A model generated the notes under the pieces. The model was not told the origin of the DNA. It did no database searches and was given only the letters and a program-made list of their open reading frames with translations. Shown here one piece after another: positions 31,428-40,014 of a stretch of DNA of 40,127 nt. The stretch is taken from NCBI GenBank assembly GCA_945905715.1, contig CAMDPW010000011.1, positions 1 through 40,127 on the forward strand. The letters are read 5' to 3'. The stretch is from Rickettsia typhi (lineage in GTDB: Bacteria > Pseudomonadota > Alphaproteobacteria > Rickettsiales > JABSSG01). The stretch's first letter is position 1. Each line of letters starts with the position of its first letter. The position numbers and the translations under genes were made by a program.

Positions 31428-32858
31428 CTAAGCTTTCACATACACTGCAAATCTGTTATCGATGAATACTTGCTTCCAACCAACTTTATTAGCAAAAATT
31501 TGATTTAAATTACGTTCTTTAAAGGTAATTACCCCAGTAATTTGGTAGCGATTTAATACTGAGTCATTTAAATTAGGTAATGTCGAAGTTAAATACAAGT
31601 AATCGTTTAATACTTTATCTGGGTAGGCTGTTCCAGCTCTTCCATCAATAAATACTGGTATAGTTCCTTCAGTTAGGTAAATAAGATAGGTTCCTAATCC
31701 ATAATCGTTTAGAAACTTATTATAAGGATAATATTCTTGCACAAAATTTACTAAATTGATCGGTAAATTATTAGCTTTTATTACATCTTTATCAAAAATT
31801 TTTGAAAACGATGAGGTTAGCAGTAGCATTGTTGTTGTTAAGAGAAGTACGGAAACACAAGAGAACATTCGTAGTTTCGGTCTGTTGATTTCTGGTAATG
31901 CCTTTAATAAGCCACTTGCAGTTATATTTCCTGCAAAAAATGGAGCAGAACATAATATGAATATAGGTATATTGCGTAAGTAAAAAAGGCCAGCAAAGAG
32001 CCAAACAAAAGATAAGATTTTATCTTCTATTTTTATAGACTTATCTCTAATGTTGATCGTAAGCAGAAAAAATGCTAAGTAAAAACTAGAGCCCCAGTCA
32101 TTACCAAACTTAAATCTCTGCCACTCATCTATATGCATAGTAAAACTACTACTAGTTGTACTTATCACCGCTTTATATATTGCAAGCCCATAAGGACTGA
32201 TTAAAGTGCATAACAAGCTTATCATACCTATAATTGCTAAATGAAAAGTCTGTTGCCATTGCTTGTTAATGATTGCTACAAGTCCATACACGCCAATTAG
32301 TATGAATCCCGAAACGAAAGCTCCATGAATATTAACCCAGCTTGTCATCAATAATGGCAATAGAAATAAGTAAAATAATTTATTTTTTGTTATGTATTGG
32401 TGCAGAAAAGCATGAAATAACACTACCATTAAAAAGCTATAAGAGTACGGTCTTAAGCACTCATAGCTCCATAGGCCAAATGTGACAGCAAAAACTGTTA
32501 TAGCAATGGCGCTAAGAGAGCGCGTTCTTATTACTAAGTTATATGCAAGAGCCCCAAGAATTATGCCATAAAAGATTGCATTGAAATAGTATAGACTGCT
32601 TAGACTAAGATGTTGCTTAATAAGACTTATAAGAACATCCCATAACCAAGAGATATTATACCACGGAGTATTACTTGCTGTACTAGACCAGAGGTCAGTA
32701 TCAGGGATGTGACCCAACTGTCTAATTAAATCTCCAGCTGCAATATGCCAGGCTGTATCATAATCATTAAATAATGAGTGGCCATTAAAGTAAAAAAAGC
32801 AAAAACCCCAGAAGAACGAGATGAAGATAATTGGACTCACTCCAGGTTTAGTTGTCAT
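31428..32858 (-). CDS. Polytopic membrane protein, GT-C-like
   Basis: A 476-aa integral membrane protein with about ten hydrophobic helices between residues 8 and 350, then a soluble tail. After helix 1 comes NDYDTAWHIAAGDLIRQLGH and PDTDLWSST (about 31-58), an acidic first loop as in lipid-linked-sugar GT-C glycosyltransferases. The tail contains YGLGTYLIYLTEGTIPVFID followed by GRAGTAYPD, a pattern seen in bacterial GT-C-like proteins of unknown function. It could transfer a sugar to lipid A, glycan or protein on the periplasmic side, but the substrate is unknown. It is 31 bases from the upstream gene's stop, so likely co-transcribed. Confidence 0.65.
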   Translation of the reverse strand: MTTKPGVSPIIFISFFWGFCFFYFNGHSLFNDYDTAWHIAAGDLIRQLGHIPDTDLWSSTASNTPWYNISWLWDVLISLIKQHLSLSSLYYFNAIFYGIILGALAYNLVIRTRSLSAIAITVFAVTFGLWSYECLRPYSYSFLMVVLFHAFLHQYITKNKLFYLFLLPLLMTSWVNIHGAFVSGFILIGVYGLVAIINKQWQQTFHLAIIGMISLLCTLISPYGLAIYKAVISTTSSSFTMHIDEWQRFKFGNDWGSSFYLAFFLLTINIRDKSIKIEDKILSFVWLFAGLFYLRNIPIFILCSAPFFAGNITASGLLKALPEINRPKLRMFSCVSVLLLTTTMLLLTSSFSKIFDKDVIKANNLPINLVNFVQEYYPYNKFLNDYGLGTYLIYLTEGTIPVFIDGRAGTAYPDKVLNDYLYLTSTLPNLNDSVLNRYQITGVITFKERNLNQIFANKVGWKQVFIDNRFAVYVKA

Positions 32859-32889
32859 ACTACATTTATGTTATCAATAGTACAACATA

Positions 32890-33735
32890 TCAGCGTATAC
32901 TAATATTCTGCGTATTGGCTTGTCTAACAGGTCTTTGCTCAGAATTAGAAGCTTGAACTACTCCTTTAGGCATCTCTGCCTTTGCAGCAATTGCTCTAAG
33001 ATCTAGTGCGGTAGGAGTTTTTGCTGTACCTATTCCTGGAGTAGTTGTGGCTGGGCTTCTTAATTCTTTAGCGCTTCTTCTATCTAATGTAGAATTAGTA
33101 AGAGCCATTCCTAATACAGGTATTATGCCTTCTACCATACCTAAACCAATTCTTTTGCCGAGGGTTTGAGTGATTGACCAAGAATTATTAAACATAGTTT
33201 TAGCTCGCTCTATAAATCCTTGAGAATGGGCTATATCTTTCGAAGAGTTCCATCCATCTTGAACTCCCTCAATTGTACCTTTAGTAATACCGCATGCAAG
33301 TCCAGGACCAATTACTGGTAAAAATCCAATTGTAGCACCAACATATGCTCCGTATAGGGCAGAAAATATTGTTTTTGCTACTCCAAAGCTATTACGATTT
33401 GCAGAGGCAATTCCAGTAAACATACCGCCCCAGAATCCTACTAAGGATGAATATCCAGGAATGCATGCTGCAATACCTGCAGCAAGTAAGACCGAATATT
33501 TCGCAATAACGAGTGGTTTATGAAATATACCAAACCTACTATCTGTTCTGCTCCACTCATCCTTAAAGTGCTTTACAAATCTACTGCTGTGTTCTTTGGT
33601 TTTAAACCAAGCATATGGAAAAAAAGCCTTAATATATGGCAGTTCATCTTTCATAAAGCCAGACTCGCTATTTGCTGTGACGGGCTTGTATTCATCGACG
33701 AAACTTTGGTATGTTCTTGTTTTGTTCTTTGTCAT
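32890..33735 (-). CDS. Glycine-rich membrane protein of unknown function
   Basis: I do not recognise this 281-aa protein. Residues 1-72 are hydrophilic with aromatic patches. From 74 to 152 hydrophobic, glycine-rich segments (LLAAGIAACIPGYSSLVGFW, YGAYVGATIGFLPVIGPGLA) could form two helical hairpins with glycine zippers. A third such segment is at 196-213 (GLGMVEGIIPVLGMAL). The last 65 residues are polar, rich in Thr, Pro, Ala and Gln. No signal peptide is evident. I start at ATG 33735, preceded by AGGA, rather than TTG 33762. The fold recalls small pore-like or membrane-remodelling proteins, but that is only a resemblance. It lies upstream of the GT-C-like gene. Confidence 0.7.
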   Translation of the reverse strand: MTKNKTRTYQSFVDEYKPVTANSESGFMKDELPYIKAFFPYAWFKTKEHSSRFVKHFKDEWSRTDSRFGIFHKPLVIAKYSVLLAAGIAACIPGYSSLVGFWGGMFTGIASANRNSFGVAKTIFSALYGAYVGATIGFLPVIGPGLACGITKGTIEGVQDGWNSSKDIAHSQGFIERAKTMFNNSWSITQTLGKRIGLGMVEGIIPVLGMALTNSTLDRRSAKELRSPATTTPGIGTAKTPTALDLRAIAAKAEMPKGVVQASNSEQRPVRQANTQNISIR

Positions 33736-34143
33736 AATCAATCCTATATTGTATTTCACCAAGAGTGAAGTATGTCACAAAATGATTAATGAATTACTAA
33801 AATTAAGTTTTTAGTAAGTTTATTTCGTTTAGCAACGACTTACACTGTATCAATAACTTCATTTATTGCGCACTATGTCTTTGGTGATATTAAAGTATTT
33901 CATTAAGTTAACTCAATACTAGTTTATGAGATTATGTAATATTCTCAATAGTATGAAGAAGTATTATTAAAAGTAAAGTTATGTTATCCATACTACTCTA
34001 CATCAATAATACTTACCAAGAAAAATTATTTATTTTGAATGGTTGTGTCCAGTAATTTGAAATACTTACTCCATAAGTCAGTATGAATTGTCGTTATCTA
34101 CAATATGCGCATTACTCAAAGTTAGAGGACTACTTTCTGACCG
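33736..34143. other. Intergenic region with a possible DUF2061 remnant
   Basis: No intact gene. On the plus strand 33812-33901 reads FRLATTYTVSITSFIAHYVF then GDIKVFH and a stop, resembling the start of DUF2061 membrane proteins (K-TYR...TGD). The rest of that family's sequence is not found, so this is at best a fragment. The promoter of the glycine-rich membrane protein should be near its left end (above 33735). Nothing else is seen up to the 3' end of lnt. Confidence 0.4.
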
Positions 34144-35697
34144 TCAATGATCGGGCATTACGGAGTCTTTTTCTACAATGAGGTTAATCGGATAACATAT
34201 TTTATACGCTAACAACAAAAAAATAATTAAGATACTAGATATGAGCAGATTACCATATCTGTTGTACAGTGTTGGTAGTATTATCATGTTTGGTAGATAT
34301 GAATCTATTACTCCACTGCTGTTCAATGACAATTTTTTTGTTATTCTACCGTAAGAGTCTATTACTGCTGATATACCAGTGTTGGCAGCACGAATGACCG
34401 GCATTCCTTGTTCTACTGCTCTTAATCTAGTCATATGCAAGTGCTGATAAGGTCCAGACGTATTTCCGTACCAGCTATCATTGGTGAAATTAACAATAAA
34501 ATTTGGTTGCTGTTCCTTTAATATGACGTTTTCTGGAAAGTAAGCTTCATAGCATATTAAAGGGCTGAAGGAAGGTAATGAATGATTTGGTTTTATAGTT
34601 TTAATCACCGCGCCTGGTGTGAAATCAAGTGTACCATGTGTGATTTTCGTAACAGGTATAAAATTTTTTAAAGGAATGTATTCTCCAAAAGGTACTAAAT
34701 GAGCTTTATCATAAAAATCTACAATTTTACCAGTAGAGTTTATAACAAATATCGTATTCCAAATCATACTTGGTTTTCTAGTGTCGTTAATTCTAATTCC
34801 CCCTGTAAGTAAGTAAGAATTTTTAGATAATATATTAATAGCCTGCAATTGATCATCCAAAGAAACGTGGAAAGTAATGGCTGATTCTGGCCAGATCACA
34901 TAATCAATATTGTCATTATTTATTTTACTCAAATTCATATGTTTAAGTAGATTGTCAGTTTGTTGCTTTGTATCCCACTTTAAAGTCTGCTCTATGTTTG
35001 CTTGTACTATTCTTATTTTAGTGTCGGTGTAGTTTGTAGGTGATATTTCTAGTCTGTGATAGCCATAACAGAAGTTTGTTACAAAAATTACAAAACCGCC
35101 AATAACAATGAATAGATCTAATTTTCTATAGTGATTTAACAATAAATAAAGCGGACATACAGCACATAACGTTACTAAACTAAGACCATATATTCCTAGT
35201 ATTGAAGCAAATTGTATCATGCTGTCAGATAGGCATAAACTATAGCCTATGAGCAACCATGGAAATCCTGAAAGAATGTTTACTCTAATAATTTCTGCTA
35301 TTACCCATAAACAAGTAAAACTAATTACTAATTGGTATTTATTTTTACTGAGCAACTTAGTTATTAATGCTATTAAACCAACATAAACAGCTAATATTGC
35401 CGGTATAATTAGAACAGCGAATGGTATAAGCCAACCAAAGCTATCAATATCTACCAATAGTGCAAAGGAAATCCAATATAATCCCGCTAAGAAAAAGCCA
35501 AAACCAAAACACCAACCAGCAGTAAAGACTTTTTTAAGAGTGTTTATTTGTGAAATCAGAAGCAAGAAGATGGGAAACGTAATTGCAATAATTGGCAATA
35601 AAAATAATGGCGCAAAAGCTAGCGTGGATAATAGACCCAATATAAATGATAGTAAATACTTGCGCCGATATGATAATTGTCTTATTTGCTTAAGCAT
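34144..35697 (-). CDS. lnt: Apolipoprotein N-acyltransferase
   Basis: Adds the third acyl chain to the N-terminal Cys of lipoproteins in the cytoplasmic membrane. Several N-terminal helices (about 15-215) are followed by a nitrilase domain with the catalytic triad E271 (VIWPES), K331 (FYDKAHLVPFGE) and C382 (LICYE), then a C-terminal helix. Length about 517 aa fits. The start is uncertain: ATG 35697 follows the tlyC/corC stop by a few bases, while ATG 35715 would overlap that gene by 14 and add six residues. Neither has a good ribosome-binding site. The phytase-like lipoprotein in this window is a potential substrate. It is encoded directly after tlyC/corC, a common bacterial pairing. Confidence 0.94.
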   Translation of the reverse strand: MLKQIRQLSYRRKYLLSFILGLLSTLAFAPLFLLPIIAITFPIFLLLISQINTLKKVFTAGWCFGFGFFLAGLYWISFALLVDIDSFGWLIPFAVLIIPAILAVYVGLIALITKLLSKNKYQLVISFTCLWVIAEIIRVNILSGFPWLLIGYSLCLSDSMIQFASILGIYGLSLVTLCAVCPLYLLLNHYRKLDLFIVIGGFVIFVTNFCYGYHRLEISPTNYTDTKIRIVQANIEQTLKWDTKQQTDNLLKHMNLSKINNDNIDYVIWPESAITFHVSLDDQLQAINILSKNSYLLTGGIRINDTRKPSMIWNTIFVINSTGKIVDFYDKAHLVPFGEYIPLKNFIPVTKITHGTLDFTPGAVIKTIKPNHSLPSFSPLICYEAYFPENVILKEQQPNFIVNFTNDSWYGNTSGPYQHLHMTRLRAVEQGMPVIRAANTGISAVIDSYGRITKKLSLNSSGVIDSYLPNMIILPTLYNRYGNLLISSILIIFLLLAYKICYPINLIVEKDSVMPDH

Positions 35698-35701
35698 TAC
35701 G

Positions 35702-36619
35702 CTAATGACGCACATTTACTGTAGGCTTAGTTTCTGATTTCGATATATATATTTTTTTTATTCTTCTTGGATCGGCATCTAAAATTTTAAATACTAAGCC
35801 AGAGTGATGTTTTATTACTTCTCCAACAGATGGTACGTGATTGATAAGTGATAAGATTAACCCACCTACTGTATCAAAGTCATTTTCTTCTTTGTGACTG
35901 AGGGTGATTTGAAATAATTGCTCAAGCTTTTTAATATGTAAACGAGCGCTGGCCTCAATTGTTGAGTTTCTTAATACAACATAATCTTGTACTTGCACAG
36001 TATCATGCTCATCTTCAATTTCGCCAATTATTGCTTCAATTAAATTTTCGATTGTAACTAAACCATCAACTCCACCATATTCATCCAAAACTATGGCAAT
36101 ATGCATGCGAGATGCTCGCATCTTTGCTAATAAATCTACAGCTTTCATTGAAGGAGGTGCTACCAAAATTTTTCTTATGATTTTGGCAATAACGAAATCT
36201 TCATCTTTTTGGGTAAGAATCTCAGATAAGATATCTTTTACATGAATAAAGCCAATAATTTTATCTAAACTATCTTGATAAACAGGCATTCTAGTATGCT
36301 TGTCCTTGATAATGGTATTTTTTAATAAGTTGAGTGTAATTTGATGGCTGACTGCTATAATATCAGCTCTAGGAGTCATCAAATCATGCACACATAAATT
36401 TTCAAACGAAAGAATGTTATATAAAATATTCTTTTCTGCTGGACTAATGTGGTTTTTGGCATTGCTGTCATGCTCAGCAAGTAGCTCAAGTATGGATTCC
36501 TTTAAAGATGGATTGTAAGTGATTCTGCGCAGATAATTTAAAAAACACCTAATCTTTTGTACTAAACGTAATAGTATTTTTTTTGTTATACTACTAGTTT
36601 TCTTGTGTGTGTGACGCAT
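35702..36619 (-). CDS. tlyC: CBS-domain protein of the HlyC/CorC (TlyC) family
   Basis: A 305-aa cytosolic protein with two CBS domains (about 80-205; the first opens at VHDLMTPRADIIAV) and a C-terminal CorC_HlyC transporter-associated domain (about 215-300) with DFDTVGGLI. There is no N-terminal DUF21 membrane domain. In Rickettsia the homologue is called hemolysin C (TlyC); in other bacteria CorC is tied to magnesium/cobalt efflux. The sequence does not decide between them. IVLDEYGGVDGLVT, the family signature, is present. It is 22 bases downstream of ybeY and followed by lnt, the order common in proteobacteria. Confidence 0.9.
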   Translation of the reverse strand: MRHTHKKTSSITKKILLRLVQKIRCFLNYLRRITYNPSLKESILELLAEHDSNAKNHISPAEKNILYNILSFENLCVHDLMTPRADIIAVSHQITLNLLKNTIIKDKHTRMPVYQDSLDKIIGFIHVKDILSEILTQKDEDFVIAKIIRKILVAPPSMKAVDLLAKMRASRMHIAIVLDEYGGVDGLVTIENLIEAIIGEIEDEHDTVQVQDYVVLRNSTIEASARLHIKKLEQLFQITLSHKEENDFDTVGGLILSLINHVPSVGEVIKHHSGLVFKILDADPRRIKKIYISKSETKPTVNVRH

Positions 36620-36641
36620 TTAATTAATAAAATATTTTAAA

Positions 36642-37172
36642 TTAAAGTGCATAAGGAGAATTTATACCTAATTGCGCTAAAATTGCAATTTCTAAACTTT
36701 CCATATGCTTTGCATCTTCTGTTGCTTGGTGATCAAAGTTAAGCAAATGTAAAAATCCATGCGTTAATAAATGCATAAAATGGCTTTCAAATGATATCAG
36801 TCTTTTAGTATGCTCTTGAGCTATGGTGTTATAAGATAAAATAATATCACCAAGAGGCCATAATAGTTTTTCATTTATTGTTGCAGATAAATTATTCAGA
36901 TCAACCTCGTCTGTAGGGAAGGACAAGACATTAGTTGATTTGTTTTTGCCACGATATCTTAGATTAATTTTTCTCATTTCTTGGTCATTGGTTAAAATAA
37001 TACATAATTCTATTTTAGGTCTAATACGATTAATTTTTAGCTTTTTAATTGTATAAGTAATCACTTCAATTATCTTAGATTCTAATAATTTCAATCGCTC
37101 ATCCCATATACAATCATGTATACACAGGTCAATATCTAAAAGCTTGTTCTGTATTTGTTTTATTTTATTCAT
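36642..37172 (-). CDS. ybeY: Endoribonuclease YbeY (16S rRNA maturation)
   Basis: A zinc-dependent RNase for 16S rRNA 3' maturation and ribosome quality control. The metal motif is HGFLHLLNFDH with H138, H142 and H148. The family segments NVLSFPTDE (81-89) and LGDI (107-110) are also present. At 176 aa it is average. It is the first gene of the leftward ybeY-tlyC-lnt group, which elsewhere often also includes phoH and miaB; these are absent here. It is divergent from the small membrane protein upstream, with a 69-base gap. Confidence 0.94.
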   Translation of the reverse strand: MNKIKQIQNKLLDIDLCIHDCIWDERLKLLESKIIEVITYTIKKLKINRIRPKIELCIILTNDQEMRKINLRYRGKNKSTNVLSFPTDEVDLNNLSATINEKLLWPLGDIILSYNTIAQEHTKRLISFESHFMHLLTHGFLHLLNFDHQATEDAKHMESLEIAILAQLGINSPYAL

Positions 37173-37241
37173 TGTTAATCATTTATCAACTATTATATGG
37201 GATAATTGTATTATAACTTAGATAAACTGGAGTGTAAAGAT

Positions 37242-37613
37242 ATGTTGACCATGACTTATATTTTGATAGCTGTATCCTTATTATTGATAGCATTTATTGC
37301 AGTTAAGTTTTTATGGCATAAACCCGGTCAGGGCAAACAGAGCGAATTAATCGCTAGTGAGACTGTAAATAGCTCTAAAAAATTCTTTATGTCTTACGAG
37401 GAGGCATTAGAGGCTTCCAAGCAATTTATCTATGACACCATCAAAATGGTAATGCAAAAATTTTCTCCTGATGATGTCAAAATCTTGTTGCAGTTAGGAA
37501 AGAATCTAGCTGTAAATGGTGTAAAATATATGCATGTAGTAGATGTGCAAGCATTGCAATATCAGAAATTTGTTCACGCTAAGCAACAATCCAGCAAGAG
37601 CGCCGGTCGTTAA
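37242..37613 (+). CDS. Small membrane-anchored protein of unknown function before tolQ
   Basis: A 123-aa protein with an N-terminal transmembrane helix (about 5-24, ILIAVSLLLIAFIAVKFLW) and a soluble tail without Cys. The tail has SYEEALEASKQFIYDTIKMV and FSPDDVKILLQLGKNLAVNG, two amphipathic helices. It looks like the short hypothetical proteins specific to Rickettsiaceae (DUF2660-like), but I am not sure of the family. ATG 37242 is chosen because GGAG at 37229-37232 lies nine bases upstream; an in-frame TTG at 37206 lacks support. It may be transcribed with tolQRA, 157 bases downstream. Confidence 0.72.
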   Translation: MLTMTYILIAVSLLLIAFIAVKFLWHKPGQGKQSELIASETVNSSKKFFMSYEEALEASKQFIYDTIKMVMQKFSPDDVKILLQLGKNLAVNGVKYMHVVDVQALQYQKFVHAKQQSSKSAGR

Positions 37614-37770
37614 AGAGTGATATTTTTAAATTACGGATCATCAATGACGATCTTGAGTTACACTCAATACACCTTAATAGTTGGTTTGTATAAAAACTAA
37701 ATTGCCTTTTTTTAAATATCTTGTAGAGTGTTGCAGTATAAGAAAAATGAATATTCTATAGGAGTAATAT

Positions 37771-38451
37771 ATGAGTGATGGCTCATTATTCGGCTTAATT
37801 TTAGGTGCAGAATTTACCGTACAGTTGGTTATGTTGATGTTGCTATCAGCTTCTGTCTGGTCTTGGTCAATTATTATAGACAAATGGCTAAAATATAAAG
37901 AAATAAAAATTAAATCTTTTTATTTTCAAAAATTATTTTCATCTGAACGAGTCTTAAGTGACTTATATCTAAAAATTAAAGACATTGCTTCAATGCCTCT
38001 TGAGCTAATTTTTATTACTGCAATGACCGAATTACATTATGTTGAATCAACTAGAGAGGAGATCTCAGAGCGTTCTATTGATAGCTTAAAAGAGAGAATA
38101 AATGCTTCAATGCTTCTGGTTAAAAACAAAGAAATAGATAAACTTGAAAACAATTTAAGTTATTTGGCGACAATATCAGCAGCTAGTCCATTTATTGGTC
38201 TATTCGGCACAGTATGGGGTATTATGCACAGTTTTCAATCAATTGCTGATGCAAAAAACACTTCTTTAGCGGTAGTTGCTCCAGGTATTGCTGAAGCACT
38301 GTTTGCTACAGCGCTTGGCCTAATTGCAGCTATCCCAGCTCTAATTTTTTACAACATACTAGGTAAAAAATTACAAGATTTGACTAATGGTTTTGATGAT
38401 TTCGCGATCTACTTGAACACTTTACTATCAAGAAAGCTAGATAGAGAATAA
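37771..38451 (+). CDS. tolQ: Tol-Pal system proton-channel subunit TolQ
   Basis: Forms with TolR the inner-membrane proton-driven motor that drives outer-membrane constriction at division. The 226 aa contain three transmembrane helices: about 12-36, 130-155 and 165-190. The conserved cytoplasmic segment and the ASPFIGLFGTVWGIMHSF motif (about 136-153) are diagnostic of the TolQ/ExbB/MotA family, as is GIAEALFATALGL in the third helix. Linkage to tolR and tolA excludes ExbB. A strong GGAG ribosome-binding site precedes the ATG. The gap to tolR is two bases. Confidence 0.94.
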   Translation: MSDGSLFGLILGAEFTVQLVMLMLLSASVWSWSIIIDKWLKYKEIKIKSFYFQKLFSSERVLSDLYLKIKDIASMPLELIFITAMTELHYVESTREEISERSIDSLKERINASMLLVKNKEIDKLENNLSYLATISAASPFIGLFGTVWGIMHSFQSIADAKNTSLAVVAPGIAEALFATALGLIAAIPALIFYNILGKKLQDLTNGFDDFAIYLNTLLSRKLDRE

Positions 38452-38453
38452 TT

Positions 38454-38885
38454 ATGGCAGGATTTATCCAGGATAATAGTAGTAGATCTCGTTCTAAAAG
38501 AATGGTAAGCGATATTAACGTTACCCCGCTTGTGGATGTGATGCTTGTACTATTAATTATTTTCATGGTGACTTCACCAATGCTTGTATCAGGAATTCAG
38601 GTCGATTTGCCCAAAACATTATCTAACCCAATTGCTGGCAGTGATGAGCCGTTAACTGTGACTGTAGATAAAGATGGAGCGACTTATTTGCATGATAATA
38701 AAATCAAAGAAAGCGAATTAATAGATAAACTAGTAGCAATAACCAATGAAAAGTATGACACACGTATTTTTATACGTGGCGATAAAGCAATTGATTATGG
38801 TAAAGTAATGAAAGTTGTTGGATTAATAACCACGGCTGGGTTTAAAAAAATCTCTCTTGTTACTGAATTACAATCAAATAGTTAG
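38454..38885 (+). CDS. tolR: Tol-Pal system protein TolR
   Basis: A single-span protein (143 aa) that completes the TolQ motor. The N-terminal helix contains the proton-pathway Asp in SDINVTPLVDVMLVLLIIFM (about 19-38), followed by a periplasmic ExbD/TolR domain with VDLPKT and FIRGDKAIDYGKVM. Close spacing to tolQ and tolA (8 bases) shows an operon. Confidence 0.94.
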   Translation: MAGFIQDNSSRSRSKRMVSDINVTPLVDVMLVLLIIFMVTSPMLVSGIQVDLPKTLSNPIAGSDEPLTVTVDKDGATYLHDNKIKESELIDKLVAITNEKYDTRIFIRGDKAIDYGKVMKVVGLITTAGFKKISLVTELQSNS

Positions 38886-38893
38886 GTTTTAGT

Positions 38894-39739
38894 ATGGAAA
38901 ATAGGGGGATAAAATATTCTCTCGCATTGCATGTAGTGGTGTTTATAGTACTATATTTTGGTTTCCAGTTTATCAATCTAGACTTAAATAGAGACATGGT
39001 GGTTTCAATTGAGATTGCGCCAATATCAGAGCTTAGCAATTTACAAAATTATACTGTTCATGACAAAAAAGAAATTGAACAGAGTAAATCAGAAGAAGTA
39101 AAACCGCACACTAAATCTGAACATTTATCTCGAGATGATGAAAAATCTACTGTGGTAGAGCGCAATTTAGTTGATGACATTAAGAAAAAAGAGGAAGTTG
39201 CATTAAAGCCTAAAAAGCCTGAGCCACAAAAACCACAAGATAATAAAAAATCTATAAAAAAACCACAAAAAAAAGCCATGGATAAGAAAGCTCAGAACGA
39301 ATTAGATTCTTTACTAAAAAATCTTGAGGATGAATCAATTAAAAGTGATGAGAAAGTAAAAAAACCAACTAAGCAGAGCAATGCGTCTGATAATAAAAGC
39401 ATGTCTAATAGGCAATTCGACGAAACTATGCCTTTATCCATGAGTGAAAAAGATGCTATTAAAGCGCAGATAGAAAGAAAATTTAGCAATCCAGTTGCAA
39501 TGCAATTTAATCCAGGAGCATTAGTAGTTCATATTCGTTTTGTACTAAATGCAGACGGAACAGTTAGAGACGCTATGCCTCTGAACTCTAGTGTCTATTC
39601 AGCGCAACATGCTAATGCTTATTACTCAATATCCGAAGGTTTAGTTCGTGCAGCTTATAGCGCAAGTCCCTTGCAAGGTATTACACGTGGCGATGAAATC
39701 ATTCTTTCGTTTGACGCTTATTATCTAATGAACGATTAA
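38894..39739 (+). CDS. tolA: Tol-Pal system protein TolA
   Basis: Links the TolQR motor to the outer membrane by reaching TolB/Pal. An N-terminal helix (about 8-26, LALHVVVFIVLYFGF) anchors it. A long Lys/Glu/Pro-rich segment (about 50-180) is domain II, with KKPEPQKPQDNKKS-type stretches. The C-terminal domain (about 190-281) has NPGALVVHIRFVLNADGTV, the TonB/TolA-like fold. At 281 aa it is shorter than E. coli TolA (421), mostly in domain II. tolB and pal do not follow; an IS630-type transposase does. Confidence 0.88.
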   Translation: MENRGIKYSLALHVVVFIVLYFGFQFINLDLNRDMVVSIEIAPISELSNLQNYTVHDKKEIEQSKSEEVKPHTKSEHLSRDDEKSTVVERNLVDDIKKKEEVALKPKKPEPQKPQDNKKSIKKPQKKAMDKKAQNELDSLLKNLEDESIKSDEKVKKPTKQSNASDNKSMSNRQFDETMPLSMSEKDAIKAQIERKFSNPVAMQFNPGALVVHIRFVLNADGTVRDAMPLNSSVYSAQHANAYYSISEGLVRAAYSASPLQGITRGDEIILSFDAYYLMND

Positions 39740-40014
39740 ATCCTAGAAGCGCATATATCAAAATATGCAAAAAACATGCAATATGAAAAATTCATAGACA
39801 TCGCTTGAGTCTGACCAAAAATAACGGACAAACAATTAAGATATACTTAGAGATACTAGATTATTGTGAGATTAGTAGAAAATGATATAATTTGCTAAAA
39901 AAGTAGATGGTTTTATATTATTAGAGCGTTACTTTCACAAGGCTCTCTAATGCTGACAAGGTATAGTAAAATAAGTTGAATTAGCATATATTATGTGTTA
40001 GATTAAAAGGAAAA
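39740..40014. other. Gap between tolA and the insertion sequence
   Basis: No gene is seen. GCATAT (39751-39756) and ATATGC (39763-39768) form a small hairpin 12 bases after the tolA stop, followed by A-rich DNA, not a T-run, so a terminator is doubtful. The left end of the insertion sequence should lie here, but I cannot recognise its terminal repeat without the right end. Confidence 0.4.

Noticed and set aside
39815-39840. Sequence around TAACGGACAA as the end of another insertion sequence
   Set aside because: It has the look of an IS end, but no matching inverted partner or transposase is visible in the window.
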